This document shows positions 7,501 to 14,085 of a stretch of DNA of 14,257 nt, piece by piece. The translations under genes were made by a program, and so were the position numbers. The DNA is from Thiobacillus sp. UBA6205. Lineage in GTDB: Bacteria; Pseudomonadota; Gammaproteobacteria; Burkholderiales; Thiobacillaceae. Within the stretch, counting starts at the first letter, position 1; each line of letters starts with the position of its first letter. The stretch covers positions 28,676 through 42,932 of the forward strand of contig DISR01000036.1 in the NCBI GenBank assembly GCA_002421825.1, given 5' to 3'. The notes below the pieces were generated by a model. That model saw only the letters and a list, made by a program, of their open reading frames with translations, ran no database searches and had not been told where the DNA came from.

Positions 7501-7645
7501 GCGTCACCGTCGGCTTGTTGAGGTCGGGGAAGACGTCGACCGGCATCTGCCGCAGCGTGATCGCGCCATAGATGATCAGCAACAGCGAGATGCCGAGGAC
7601 GATCAGCCGCTGCCTGAGCGCGGCGTGGATGATGTAGCCGAACAT
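4541..7645 (-). CDS. Heavy-metal RND efflux pump, inner-membrane subunit (CzcA/CusA class)
   Basis: This 1034-residue proton-driven transporter would export cations from periplasm or cytoplasm through the three-part complex. The N-terminus has TM1 followed by MPVDVFPDLNKPTV, the hallmark of the HME-RND family. TM4 carries GELVDDAVVGVEN (D404, D405, E411), the proton-relay motif, but lacks the extra Asp of the DFG form found in classical CzcA. A second TM bundle lies near 860-1020. By recalled alignment with E. coli CusA, the three Cu(I)/Ag(I)-binding periplasmic methionines (M573, M623, M672) correspond to N568, Y618 and H662, so it is probably not a Cu/Ag pump. The true ion is unknown (divalent cation inferred). 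The start is 6 bp after the adaptor stop, with GAGG 9 bp upstream. Full length, no frameshift seen. Confidence 0.93.
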   Translation of the reverse strand: MFGYIIHAALRQRLIVLGISLLLIIYGAITLRQMPVDVFPDLNKPTVTLMTEAGGMAPEEVEQLVTFPIESGMNGMPGVTRVRSVSGIGLSIIYVEFEWGSDIYRNRQQIAERLNLVREALPPGIVPQLGPISSIMGEILLIALPADPGKISPMAVREYADWVVRPRLLTIPGVAQVIPIGGEVRQYRVEIKPAQMQALGIERESLETALKDFGANTSGGFLEAQGREWLIRQIGRSSRIEDLQNLVVAVNNGQPILLRQVAEVRLAPAIKRGDGSYKGKPAVILSVQKQPAADSVALTREVEKAMADLGKSLPKGFDAPTFLFKQADFIERSVNNVEEALRDGAILVAVILFLFLLNARTTLISLTAIPVSLLATALVFRYFDLSINTMTLGGLAIAIGELVDDAVVGVENVLRRLKLNRATDSPRPVAEVIAAATLEVRSAIVYATVIIVLVFVPLFVLPGIEGRLFTPLGVAYIVSILASMVVSVTLTPVMAFYLLPRMKRLHAGDSPLVVRLKHWDARLLHWSFGHARSLLAAAVALVIIVAASVPFFPRAFLPPFNEGTLTVNVLLNPGTSLAESNSIGTLAEQLVMQVPEVTQVGRRTGRAELDEHAEGVHYTEMDVDLKASARSRDEIIADIRQRLASLPAASNVGQPISHRLDHLLSGVRAQIALKIYGDDLDTLRGLAAGLRDRLAQIPGVADLQIEKQVLIPQVKIRLDYEQAARYGVAPGNLLRGLEQMIEGEKITQIIEGSRRFDLLVRLPESARDPQALADLLIETPTGYVPLSKIASVEESDGPNQVSRENSRRRIVLSANTDGRDMSKVIADIRAELAAKPLPEGYFTALEGQFQAQEQAARLITLLALVSLTMIFMVLYSRYRSMALTLIIMGNIPLALIGSVIALWISGQPLSVAALVGFITLTGIATRNGILKISHYINLCAFEGEIFGQHMIVRGSLERLTPVLMTALVAAFALMPLLLSADAPGKEVLHPVAVVIFGGLVSSTLLDTLLTPLMFWLWGEKPLKRLLADRSAESF

Positions 7646-7651
7646 GGAGGC

Positions 7652-8803
7652 TTACCTCACCTGCGAGAGCAGTCCTGCGCCGACCGTCACCACACGGTCG
7701 CCGTCATGCAGCCCGTCGAGGATGGCGACGTCGGCGGCGTCGAGCGACTGGTGGCGAATCCGGCGGGCAACGAAACGCTCGGCCTCGGTGTGCACCCATA
7801 CCGCCGTCTCGCCAGCCCCGACTTTCGTCAGCGCCGTCCGCGGGACGGCCGCGCCCTTTACGCCTTGTTCAGTGCGGGCGATTACCTTGACCGGCTGTCC
7901 GACGGCCACGGGCGCATCGCTGCTGGTGACGCGGAACAGCAGGGGCAAGGCCTGCTCGCGCAACTGCTGGCCGCCGCCGACGAATTTGAGCTCCAGCTCC
8001 GTCTTTTCCGCCAGGGCGCTGGCGGACACCAGCGTCCTGGCGATGCCGACATCGTAGGCCAGCGCTTCCACGGCGAGGCGTGCGGGATCGACGATCTCGA
8101 ACAGGACCTCCTTGGCGTCGACCAGCTGTCCGGCCAGCAAGTGGTGCGAGGCGCTGACGATGCCGGCCGCCGGCGCCACCAGCGGCTCGGCGGAATCGAT
8201 GCTGGCGCGGACGAAGGCGCGGCGCCGCTGCAAGGCGGCATGCTCGATGCGCGCCGCTTCGATTTCCTTCTGCGGCACCGCGCCTTCGAGTTGCTCGAAG
8301 CGTTTCATCCTGCTCTCGGCGATGGCCAGTTGCGCTTCGAGTTCGGCCAGGCTTGCCCTCTGGTTGCCGCGTTCAATGGCGCTGCTGATCGGGCGCAGCC
8401 AGGCCAGGACTTCGCCCTTGGCGACCCGCCTCCCGGCGGTCGGCATGCCCTTCGGCCCGGGAATGACACTGCCGGCGAACATGGCCTGCACCCGGCCGCT
8501 GGTTTCCGGATCGGGGATGATCCGGCCGTTCAGTTCGACCGTCGCCGCCAGTTCGGCGATGCGCACCTGCCGGGTGCGCAGCCCGAGCTGGCGCTGCACC
8601 GGCTTGGGAACGAAAAGACTGCCGTCGGCCAGTCGCTGCGGCGCCGCAGGCGCCCCCGCCACCCCTGCAACTGGCGCGGCGATGGGCGCCTTCTTCTCGG
8701 CGTCCTGGCTGTGATCTTCGTCGCCATGGGCCGGGGCCGCTCCCGAGGCCATGCCCAGCGCCAGCGCGGCTGCCAGCACATGCAAATCGATCATGCGCAT
8801 CAT
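7652..8803 (-). CDS. RND periplasmic adaptor (membrane fusion protein, CzcB/CusB-like)
   Basis: This 383-residue protein links the RND pump to the outer-membrane channel. A signal peptide (about residues 1-25, ending AAPA) precedes a His/Asp-rich start HGDEDHSQD. Then come a beta-barrel/lipoyl-type half (GRIIPDPETSGRVQAMFAGSV; VAKGEVLAWLRP), a coiled-coil hairpin (about 140-205, SLAELEAQLAIAESRMKRFEQ), the second lipoyl half (VAPAAGIVSASHHLLAGQLVD) and C-terminal barrel and membrane-proximal domains ending LHDGDRVVTVGAGLL. This domain order is that of HlyD/CzcB-type adaptors. The ATG at 8801-8803 shares its A with the upstream stop (TGATG), a typical translational-coupling junction, with an AAGGGG about 5 bp before. 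ATGs at 8800 and 8794 are also in frame. Confidence 0.92.
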   Translation of the reverse strand: MMRMIDLHVLAAALALGMASGAAPAHGDEDHSQDAEKKAPIAAPVAGVAGAPAAPQRLADGSLFVPKPVQRQLGLRTRQVRIAELAATVELNGRIIPDPETSGRVQAMFAGSVIPGPKGMPTAGRRVAKGEVLAWLRPISSAIERGNQRASLAELEAQLAIAESRMKRFEQLEGAVPQKEIEAARIEHAALQRRRAFVRASIDSAEPLVAPAAGIVSASHHLLAGQLVDAKEVLFEIVDPARLAVEALAYDVGIARTLVSASALAEKTELELKFVGGGQQLREQALPLLFRVTSSDAPVAVGQPVKVIARTEQGVKGAAVPRTALTKVGAGETAVWVHTEAERFVARRIRHQSLDAADVAILDGLHDGDRVVTVGAGLLSQVR

Positions 8804-9324
8804 CAAATCCCCTTCTTGGCGCGTTTGCGACGCCGAACGGCAAACAATATTCCGGCGGCCAGCAACAGCGCTCCGGCCAGAACCCAGACAACCCACTCGC
8901 TCCAGCCGCGGGTATGCGCCTCATTGGCCACAGGGGCGGAGGTATCCAGTGTGGCCGAAAGAAGATCGACGGCATCGCCGGCCTCGACGCTGATGGTCAG
9001 CGGATGCCTGGCCGGGGCAAGGGGCGTGGCGACATCCAGTACGTAGGTTCCGGGCGCGGTTTCGCCGGCGATTCCCTTCAGGCCCGCCCCTTCGACCTCC
9101 ACCCTGGCTTGCGCCACGGGTTCGTTGCTGGCGAAGCGATCCACATACAGCACCAGCTTTTTGCCTTCGAGCGCGGCGACGACCTCGAACGCCTCGGTTG
9201 CGGCGGCGGCCCTGGGATCGACGGCCTGGACCAGTGGCGGCGGCGGGGCGCCGTGATCCTCCCCGCCGTGGCCGAAGGCCGAAAATGCCAATGTAAACAA
9301 TGCGACGGCAAAGACATGTCTCAC
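8803..9324 (-). CDS. His-rich periplasmic protein with C-terminal membrane anchor
   Basis: This 173-residue protein has an N-terminal signal-like segment (residues 1-18), a metal-binding-looking start HGGEDHG (H19, H24) and a Pro run. A single beta-rich domain follows (about 45-130; EPVAQARVEVEGAGLKG and APGTYVLDV look like an Ig-type or FixH/CopC-like fold). A TM helix (about 144-163) precedes a basic tail RRRKRAKKG on the cytoplasmic side. I do not recognise a characterised family. It is wedged between the outer-membrane factor and the adaptor: its GTG start overlaps the previous stop by four bases (GTGA) and its stop shares a base with the next start. Such coupling suggests fixed stoichiometry with the pump. 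A likely role is presenting or sensing metal at the membrane. The GTG start has GGGAG 7-8 bp upstream. Confidence 0.8.
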   Translation of the reverse strand: MRHVFAVALFTLAFSAFGHGGEDHGAPPPPLVQAVDPRAAAATEAFEVVAALEGKKLVLYVDRFASNEPVAQARVEVEGAGLKGIAGETAPGTYVLDVATPLAPARHPLTISVEAGDAVDLLSATLDTSAPVANEAHTRGWSEWVVWVLAGALLLAAGILFAVRRRKRAKKGI

Positions 9325-10571
9325 GGCAACACTCCCAGAGCCTGGTTCAAACGCGATGTTGCGGCAGCCCGGGCGACCCGCCGGCGGTCAAGATGGGCGT
9401 CGGCATCGAAGGCGGCAGCCCGGATGCGCAGCAAGGTCGCCAGATCCGATTCGCCCAGCGAGAAGGCCTTCTCGGCGAGCCGCAGGTTCTCGGCGGAAAG
9501 CTGGCGGCGTTCCCGCGCCATGGCGAGCAGGCGTTCGGCGGACTGCAAGTTGCGTTGCGCGCGCTCCATGTCGAGCCCGACCCGGGCCTGGGCGCGCAGC
9601 ATCTCGGCCTCGGCCTGGTCCGCCTCGGCCTGTGCCGCAGACGTTTGCCGACGGACCTGGGGGGGCGATGAAAACGGGATCATGAGCTTGATGCCCATGC
9701 CGTTTGAATAGGATTCGGCAGAGTCGCCGCGCTCGCGCACGATCCTTAGCGCCAGTTCCGGCGAAGCACGGCGCGATTCATTCGCAACCTGGACGCGTGC
9801 GCGTGCGCTGCGAGCAGCGGCAGCGGCGGCAGCCAGCAGCGGGTGGGTGGCGACGGCGTCGCCGGTTTCTCCCGCAAGGCGCCGCGTTGCCGGCAATTCC
9901 TCGCCCAATTCCTTCGGCGCCGGAGAGCCGGTGAGGGCTTGCACGGCCTGCTCGGCCTGGAGCTGCATTGCCTCCGCCTCGGCCAGTTCGGCATTGGCGG
10001 CGTGGGTCTCGGTTTGTGCCAGGTTGGCGTCCATTCGGGACAACTCCCCGACCTTGTAGCGGCGAACGACATCGGCCTCCAGGGCACGGGCCGTTTCGAG
10101 GCGACGTGCCGCCAACTCGCCGGCGCTGCGCGCCGCCGCCAGCGCCCACCATGCCTCGCGCACCTCACCGCCGATTTCGAGGCGCAAGGCGGCGCGCCTG
10201 GCGGTGGTTTCGTCTATCCGCCCGGCCGCTTCGGCTTTGTACGCCGCTTTCTGGCCGGGCAGCCATAGCGGCACCGCCAGCTCGACCTCGTATTCCTGCC
10301 TGCCCCGATTCCGGTTGAGGCGGTCATTGAGACTGCCGATACTGACCGAGCCGGGCTCGGGCGTCAGCGCGGCCGCGACATCCTGTGCGGCCCGCACTTC
10401 GGCCTCGCGCGCATCCAACCCCGCAGCCTGCGGGTTCAGATGCCAGGCCTGCTCCACGGCCGCCGCCAGTGCGGATTTCGGCGCGTCTGCCGCGCAAGCG
10501 GAAAGGCCGGCAAGCAGGCCGATGGCGCAATACGCCGCCAGCCTCAGTTGGCGGAAGACGGCGGGTTTCAT
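9321..10571 (-). CDS. TolC-family outer-membrane factor of the metal efflux operon (CzcC-like)
   Basis: This 416-residue protein is the outer-membrane channel of the tripartite pump. The leader is hydrophobic and ends LSAC (C26), a possible lipobox, although cleavage by signal peptidase I nearby is also conceivable. The first OEP repeat holds AWHLNPQAAGLDAREAEVRAAQ (broken by helix), then VELAVPLWLPGQKAAYKAEA. The second repeat includes MGIKLMIPFSSPPQVRRQTSAAQAE and a long coiled-coil region rich in Ala, Arg and Glu. The family match is clear. The ATG at 10569-10571 gives the compact signal peptide but lacks a strong ribosome binding site, and TTG codons further upstream are possible. It is the first gene of the efflux operon and divergent from the two-component system. 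Confidence 0.88.
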   Translation of the reverse strand: MKPAVFRQLRLAAYCAIGLLAGLSACAADAPKSALAAAVEQAWHLNPQAAGLDAREAEVRAAQDVAAALTPEPGSVSIGSLNDRLNRNRGRQEYEVELAVPLWLPGQKAAYKAEAAGRIDETTARRAALRLEIGGEVREAWWALAAARSAGELAARRLETARALEADVVRRYKVGELSRMDANLAQTETHAANAELAEAEAMQLQAEQAVQALTGSPAPKELGEELPATRRLAGETGDAVATHPLLAAAAAAARSARARVQVANESRRASPELALRIVRERGDSAESYSNGMGIKLMIPFSSPPQVRRQTSAAQAEADQAEAEMLRAQARVGLDMERAQRNLQSAERLLAMARERRQLSAENLRLAEKAFSLGESDLATLLRIRAAAFDADAHLDRRRVARAAATSRLNQALGVLP

Positions 10572-10712
10572 GCGCAACGCGAAAAGAATGGCAGGAACAC
10601 GCAAGGGCCCGTGATTTCCTGATGAATCTGAGAGTGTGGCGCCACCGCAATCGCTCCTGTTCAACGATGGACGAATTCTGCGCAACCACACCTAACGCCA
10701 GGCTGACCTGAT

Positions 10713-10730
10713 AATTACATTCTTGTAATT
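10713..10730. promoter_or_regulatory. Palindromic box between divergent regulator and efflux operons
   Basis: AATTACATTCTTGTAATT has perfect 7-bp arms (AATTACA/TGTAATT) around TTCT. It sits in an AT-rich island of an otherwise GC-rich 222-bp gap, centred about 72 bp before the regulator start and about 150 bp before the outer-membrane factor start. CopR/CusR/CzcR-type response regulators bind short palindromes of the ATTACA..TGTAAT or TGACA..TGTCA type, so this is the best candidate operator for the adjacent regulator, possibly serving both directions. No -35/-10 pair nearby is convincing. The remainder of the gap (10572-10712) holds only a 10-bp palindrome, GTGGCGCCAC. Confidence 0.72.
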
Positions 10731-10793
10731 TACGTGCCGGGCAAGAGAAAAATCGTCACACTATCGACTGGCAATGAAGCTCGGGGCGCGCAC

Positions 10794-11477
10794 GTGAAAA
10801 TTCTGATCGTTGAGGATGAGCCCAAAACCGGCGAATACCTCCGCCAGGGGCTGAGCGAGGCCGGGTTTGTTGCCGATCTGGCGCAGAACGGCACTGACGG
10901 GCTGCACCTCGCGCTACAAGGCGAGTACGACCTGGCGATCCTCGATGTAATGCTGCCGGGGCTGGACGGCTGGCAGGTGCTTGCGTCGATGCGCCGGCGC
11001 GGCTTGCAGATGCCGGTGCTGTTCCTGACGGCGCGTGACCAGGTAGAAGACCGCGTCAGGGGACTGGATATCGGCGCGGATGACTACCTGGTCAAGCCCT
11101 TCTCGTTTGCGGAACTGCTGGCCCGCGTGCGCACCATCCTGAGGCGGGGGCGCAGCGGAGCCGAAAACACGACACTGCGAGTGGCCGACCTGGAGCTGGA
11201 CCTGCTGCGCAGGCGCGTCTCGCGCGCCGGCAAGCGCATTGACCTGACCGCCAAGGAATTCGGCCTGCTGGAACTGCTGATGCGCCGGCAGGGCGAGGTG
11301 CTGCCACGATCACTGATTGCCTCGCAAGTGTGGGACATGAACTTCGACAGCGACACCAATGTAATCGAAGTGGCCATGCGCCGCCTGCGCGTGAAGATCG
11401 ACGAAGGGCAGGAGGTCAAATTGATCCAGACGGTGCGCGGCATGGGTTACGTGCTGGAAGCGCCGGAAAGGCAGTGA
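10794..11477 (+). CDS. Heavy-metal response regulator, OmpR family (CopR/CusR/CzcR-like)
   Basis: This is a 227-residue two-component regulator. The receiver domain (about 1-115) has acidic residues E7/D8, phospho-acceptor D51 in LAILDVMLPG, T79 and K101 (LVKPFSF). The C-terminal winged helix (about 125-222) shows LTAKEFGLLELLMRRQGEV and the closing TVRGMGYVLE, both typical of the OmpR/PhoB class. The opening KILIVEDEPKTGEYLRQGL is characteristic of the CusR/CopR metal subgroup. I chose the GTG at 10794, which gives exactly the usual 227 residues. A longer frame opening at 10734 would add an unconserved tail that overlaps the control region. The gene is one base from the sensor kinase. Likely autoregulated through the 10713-10730 box. 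Confidence 0.93.
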   Translation: MKILIVEDEPKTGEYLRQGLSEAGFVADLAQNGTDGLHLALQGEYDLAILDVMLPGLDGWQVLASMRRRGLQMPVLFLTARDQVEDRVRGLDIGADDYLVKPFSFAELLARVRTILRRGRSGAENTTLRVADLELDLLRRRVSRAGKRIDLTAKEFGLLELLMRRQGEVLPRSLIASQVWDMNFDSDTNVIEVAMRRLRVKIDEGQEVKLIQTVRGMGYVLEAPERQ

Positions 11478-11478
11478 A

Positions 11479-12855
11479 GTGTTGCGCGATTTTTCACTCA
11501 CGAGCCGGCTGACCCTCTTCTTTACGGCGGCGGCAGCCGCCGTTGTCCTGGGGCTGGGAGGGTTGTTCATGGCTGCGGCTGATCGGCACTTCGTGGACCT
11601 TGATCGCATGGCCCTGAAGGACAAGAAACACCTGATTGAAGACATTCTGGCCCGCGCCAATTCGGCAGATGACGCGCGCTCGCGGCTTAATGAGTCATTG
11701 AGCCACCATCACGGGCTTTTTGTTCTGGTGAAAGATTTGCAAGGCGAAACGCTTTTTCAATCCGAAGGCTTCTCTCCTCCGGAAAGCCGGCCAGGACCCG
11801 AATCGGACAAAGGCGGCGGCGTTTTTCAAGTCCGCGAAGGCGGCGGGAGCGAACTTCACACCCTCAGTTTTCAGGCAGGTCCGAAATACGGCCAGGCCGC
11901 CTCTTTCGATATCACGGTAGCGATCGATACCGAGCACCATCGGCAGTTTCTGTCAGAGCTGCGGCGCAGCCTTGCAATTTATGCCCTCGTCGCCACGCTT
12001 GTCAGCGGGCTGCTCGGCTGGCTTGCCGCGCATCAGGGCATGGCCCCGCTTCGTGCCATGAAAACAAGGGCGGCAGGGGTGACGGGCCAGCAGATGGAGG
12101 TACGCATGCCCGTTGAGTCCGTGCCGATTGAAATGGCCGACCTGGCAAGGGAGTTGAATCAAATGCTCGACAGGCTGCAGAAGGACTTCCGCCGCCTGTC
12201 GGAGTTCTCTTCGGATCTGGCGCACGAGTTGCGCACCCCCATCAGCAACCTGCTGACGCAAACCCAGGTAACCCTGTCCGCCAGGCGCGACGCCGGCACC
12301 TATCGCGACATCCTGGCGTCGAACGCCGAAGAACTGCAGCGCCTGGCGCGCATGGTGTCCGACATGCTGTTTCTCGCCAAGACCGAGCGCGGCGTCGACC
12401 TGCCGAACAAGGAACATTTTTCTGCCGCCCAAGAAGTGCGGGCGCTGCTTGAGTTCTATGATGCCGTCGCAGAGGAAAAGCGCATTCAGTTGAGCACGCA
12501 CGGCGATGCGGCCATTCGGGGCGACCGATTGATGTTTCGCCGCGCGCTGAGCAATCTGCTGTCGAACGCCCTGCGCCATACCCCGGACGGAGGGGAAGTT
12601 CGGATCGTCATGGCCGACACTTCACAGGCCGCCGAGGTGGCGGTAGAGAACACTGGCCCGGAAATCGATCCCCGGGTCCTCCCCCGATTGTTTGACCGCT
12701 TCTACCGCGCCGACCCCGCCCGGTCGCATCCCGGGTCCGATGGCGCGGGGTTGGGGCTGTCCATCACCAAGGCCATCGTGGAAGCGCACGGCGGCACGAT
12801 AAAGGCCGGTTCGGAACACGGCAGGACGCGTTTTTCTCTGACGCTGCCGCGGTGA
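11479..12855 (+). CDS. Heavy-metal sensor histidine kinase (CusS/CopS/CzcS-like)
   Basis: This is a 458-residue membrane sensor. TM1 (about 11-33) and TM2 (about 165-187) bracket a periplasmic sensor region of about 130 residues containing SHHHG (H76-H78), a plausible metal site. Next come HAMP (about 187-240), the dimerisation/phospho-acceptor domain with H249 in DLAHELRTPISNLLTQTQV, and the ATPase with N359 and N363 (SNLLSNALRHTP), LFDRFYRADPAR and D421-GAGLGLS. All catalytic boxes are present, so it should be active. The metal-kinase subgroup is inferred from the HxTPxxNLL-type H-box with the TQTQV continuation and from its neighbour genes. The start is GTG at 11479, one base after the regulator stop, with GGAAAGG upstream. 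The ligand metal cannot be read from the sequence. Confidence 0.93.
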   Translation: MLRDFSLTSRLTLFFTAAAAAVVLGLGGLFMAAADRHFVDLDRMALKDKKHLIEDILARANSADDARSRLNESLSHHHGLFVLVKDLQGETLFQSEGFSPPESRPGPESDKGGGVFQVREGGGSELHTLSFQAGPKYGQAASFDITVAIDTEHHRQFLSELRRSLAIYALVATLVSGLLGWLAAHQGMAPLRAMKTRAAGVTGQQMEVRMPVESVPIEMADLARELNQMLDRLQKDFRRLSEFSSDLAHELRTPISNLLTQTQVTLSARRDAGTYRDILASNAEELQRLARMVSDMLFLAKTERGVDLPNKEHFSAAQEVRALLEFYDAVAEEKRIQLSTHGDAAIRGDRLMFRRALSNLLSNALRHTPDGGEVRIVMADTSQAAEVAVENTGPEIDPRVLPRLFDRFYRADPARSHPGSDGAGLGLSITKAIVEAHGGTIKAGSEHGRTRFSLTLPR

Positions 12856-12865
12856 CCACTATGTG

Positions 12866-12879
12866 CCGGGACACCCCGG
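12866..12879. other. Short GC hairpin between convergent genes
   Basis: CCGGG (12866-12870), loop ACAC, CCCGG (12875-12879) lies in the 49-bp gap between the kinase and dioxygenase stops. It has no T-run, so a role as a weak two-way terminator is only possible. Confidence 0.25.
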
Positions 12880-12904
12880 ACAGCAGGACGCCCGTGGAGG
12901 CCCT

Positions 12905-13795
12905 TTAGCCGACGCGTTCGGGATCGACCCGATCGTAGAAGCGGGTGCGGAACAGCAGGCGTTTCTTCGCGGGGTCCTCGCTGTCCGTCAGTTTTTCCCG
13001 TGTGTGCAGCACGTTGTTCGAAATCAGGCCCATGCCCGATTCCAGCCGGCCTTCGATGACGTCCGCCGCCTCGCCCGAAATCAGGTCTTCCAGCGTCCTG
13101 CGGGCAGCTGCGACGTCGCTTTCGTCGGACCAGGCCATGTCGGTCTTGCGGAAGGAAAAGCGGTGGCACAGATGGCCGGCGGCATTCGTCCAGAACACCT
13201 TGCCGCCGCGGCCCGGATCGACCTCGCCGGTGGCCGGATTGCGGTAGTTGAAGCAGTCCTTCGTCATCAGCACCTCGAGCGCGCCGGGGGCGCTGTCGCG
13301 CAGGCGGATGTACAGCATCTCGTGGTCCAGCACCTTGTTGCTGCCGCCTTCCGGCGCCGGGCGCTTGCACAGCAGGAACAGTGACTGGATGGTGCGGTCC
13401 GATCCGTAGTACGTCGCGTCGGTATGCCAGTTGACGTGGCGGGTCGAGAACGGAATGGCGTGATTCAGAATGCCCGAGTCCGTAAGCTCGTCTGCTTGCG
13501 TGTGGCGGGTGGACTTGTCCGTCTGGGTGACGCCGAGCTGCCGCCCCAGCGCCAGCAGCGAATCCATGTCCAGCGGAGCCGAGCCGGCGGTGTAGACGCA
13601 CATGTTGGCACGTTCCGAGAGTTCCAGGATTTTCGTTTTTTCCGCCGGGCTGATCGCCGTCATGTCGCCCAGCTCGACGACCAGCTCGCCGACATTGCGC
13701 GGATATGCCGCCAGTTTCTCATCGCGCCACCGCAGGTAATCCTCGTTCGAGCCCAGGTCGAACCGACGGGGGTATTTCGTGTTCCAGTGCTTCAT
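12905..13795 (-). CDS. TauD/TfdA-family Fe(II)/2-oxoglutarate dioxygenase
   Basis: This is a 296-residue cytoplasmic oxygenase; the family couples 2-oxoglutarate decarboxylation to oxidation of a substrate. The facial triad is visible: H124 and D126 in VNWHTDATYY, and the distal H264 in SNNVLHTREKL. Arginines R279, R283 and R285 in KKRLLFRTRFYDR are candidates for binding the 2-oxoglutarate carboxylate. Length is typical (TauD is about 280). The substrate is unknown: sulfonates, aryloxyacids and small metabolites are all used by relatives. The ATG at 13793-13795 has GAAGG about 8 bp upstream. It is a single-gene unit, convergent with the sensor kinase, with no transporter or sulfur-assimilation partner beside it, so context gives no function. 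Confidence 0.88.
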   Translation of the reverse strand: MKHWNTKYPRRFDLGSNEDYLRWRDEKLAAYPRNVGELVVELGDMTAISPAEKTKILELSERANMCVYTAGSAPLDMDSLLALGRQLGVTQTDKSTRHTQADELTDSGILNHAIPFSTRHVNWHTDATYYGSDRTIQSLFLLCKRPAPEGGSNKVLDHEMLYIRLRDSAPGALEVLMTKDCFNYRNPATGEVDPGRGGKVFWTNAAGHLCHRFSFRKTDMAWSDESDVAAARRTLEDLISGEAADVIEGRLESGMGLISNNVLHTREKLTDSEDPAKKRLLFRTRFYDRVDPERVG

Positions 13796-13826
13796 GCCGC
13801 AAGCCTTCGAGAAGATAAAAAGGGGT

Positions 13827-13862
13827 GTATATCTTAATCTGATGCGGCGCCGATGGATATAC
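13827..13862. promoter_or_regulatory. Spaced inverted repeat upstream of the dioxygenase
   Basis: GTATATC (13827-13833) and GATATAC (13856-13862) are perfect inverted copies, 29 bp centre to centre, both flanked by a run of four G or C. They are AT-rich spots in GC-rich DNA, just upstream of the dioxygenase start. On the minus strand the inner part also holds TAAGAT, a -10-like hexamer, without a good -35. A regulator site or looping operator is possible but unproven. Confidence 0.35.
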
Positions 13863-14022
13863 CCCGTGTTTCCGGGACGCAGGCGTTCATGCGAGGAATC
13901 CGGCTGAAGACAGCCGGCCGTAACGAGCCCTGTCCTTGCGGCGGTGGATTCAAGTAAATGGATAGAGCGTTGCCTGAGCTTGCAGGCTGGCCGGACGCTG
14001 GCTTGCGCTCTTGGCCGGGAAG

Positions 14023-14053
14023 CATGCCCTTTTGCCAGGGCGGCAAGGGCATG
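14023..14053. other. Strong bulged hairpin in the non-coding region
   Basis: CATGCCCTTTTGCC (14023-14036) pairs with GGCAAGGGCATG (14042-14053), 12 bp with a 2-base bulge and an AGGGC loop. No T-run follows on either strand. The surrounding 13863-14085 stretch shows no credible gene. The frames through it read tRNA-like DNA and have no family features. Confidence 0.45.
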
Positions 14054-14055
14054 GT

Positions 14056-14081
14056 GCCCGGCACAGGAGTGTCCGGGCTTT
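14056..14081 (+). terminator. Possible weak terminator hairpin
   Basis: GCCCGGCAC (14056-14064), loop AGGA, then GTG-T-CCGGGC (14069-14078), followed by TTT. The stem is 9 bp with one bulged T. The T-run is short, so termination is uncertain, and there is no + strand gene immediately before it. It may instead be part of a structured mobile-element end. Confidence 0.3.
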
Positions 14082-14085
14082 GTAA

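Noticed and set aside
4439..9046. A 1535-codon open frame on the + strand
   Set aside because: It runs antisense to four solid efflux genes. Its product is Arg/His/Gln/Asp-rich with no family features, a typical shadow of GC-rich coding DNA.
10636..10645. GTGGCGCCAC as an operator
   Set aside because: A 10-bp GC palindrome is expected by chance in DNA of this composition, and nothing else marks it.
10734..10793. N-terminal extension of the response regulator
   Set aside because: The family begins at KILIVEDEP with 227 residues; the extra stretch lies in promoter DNA.
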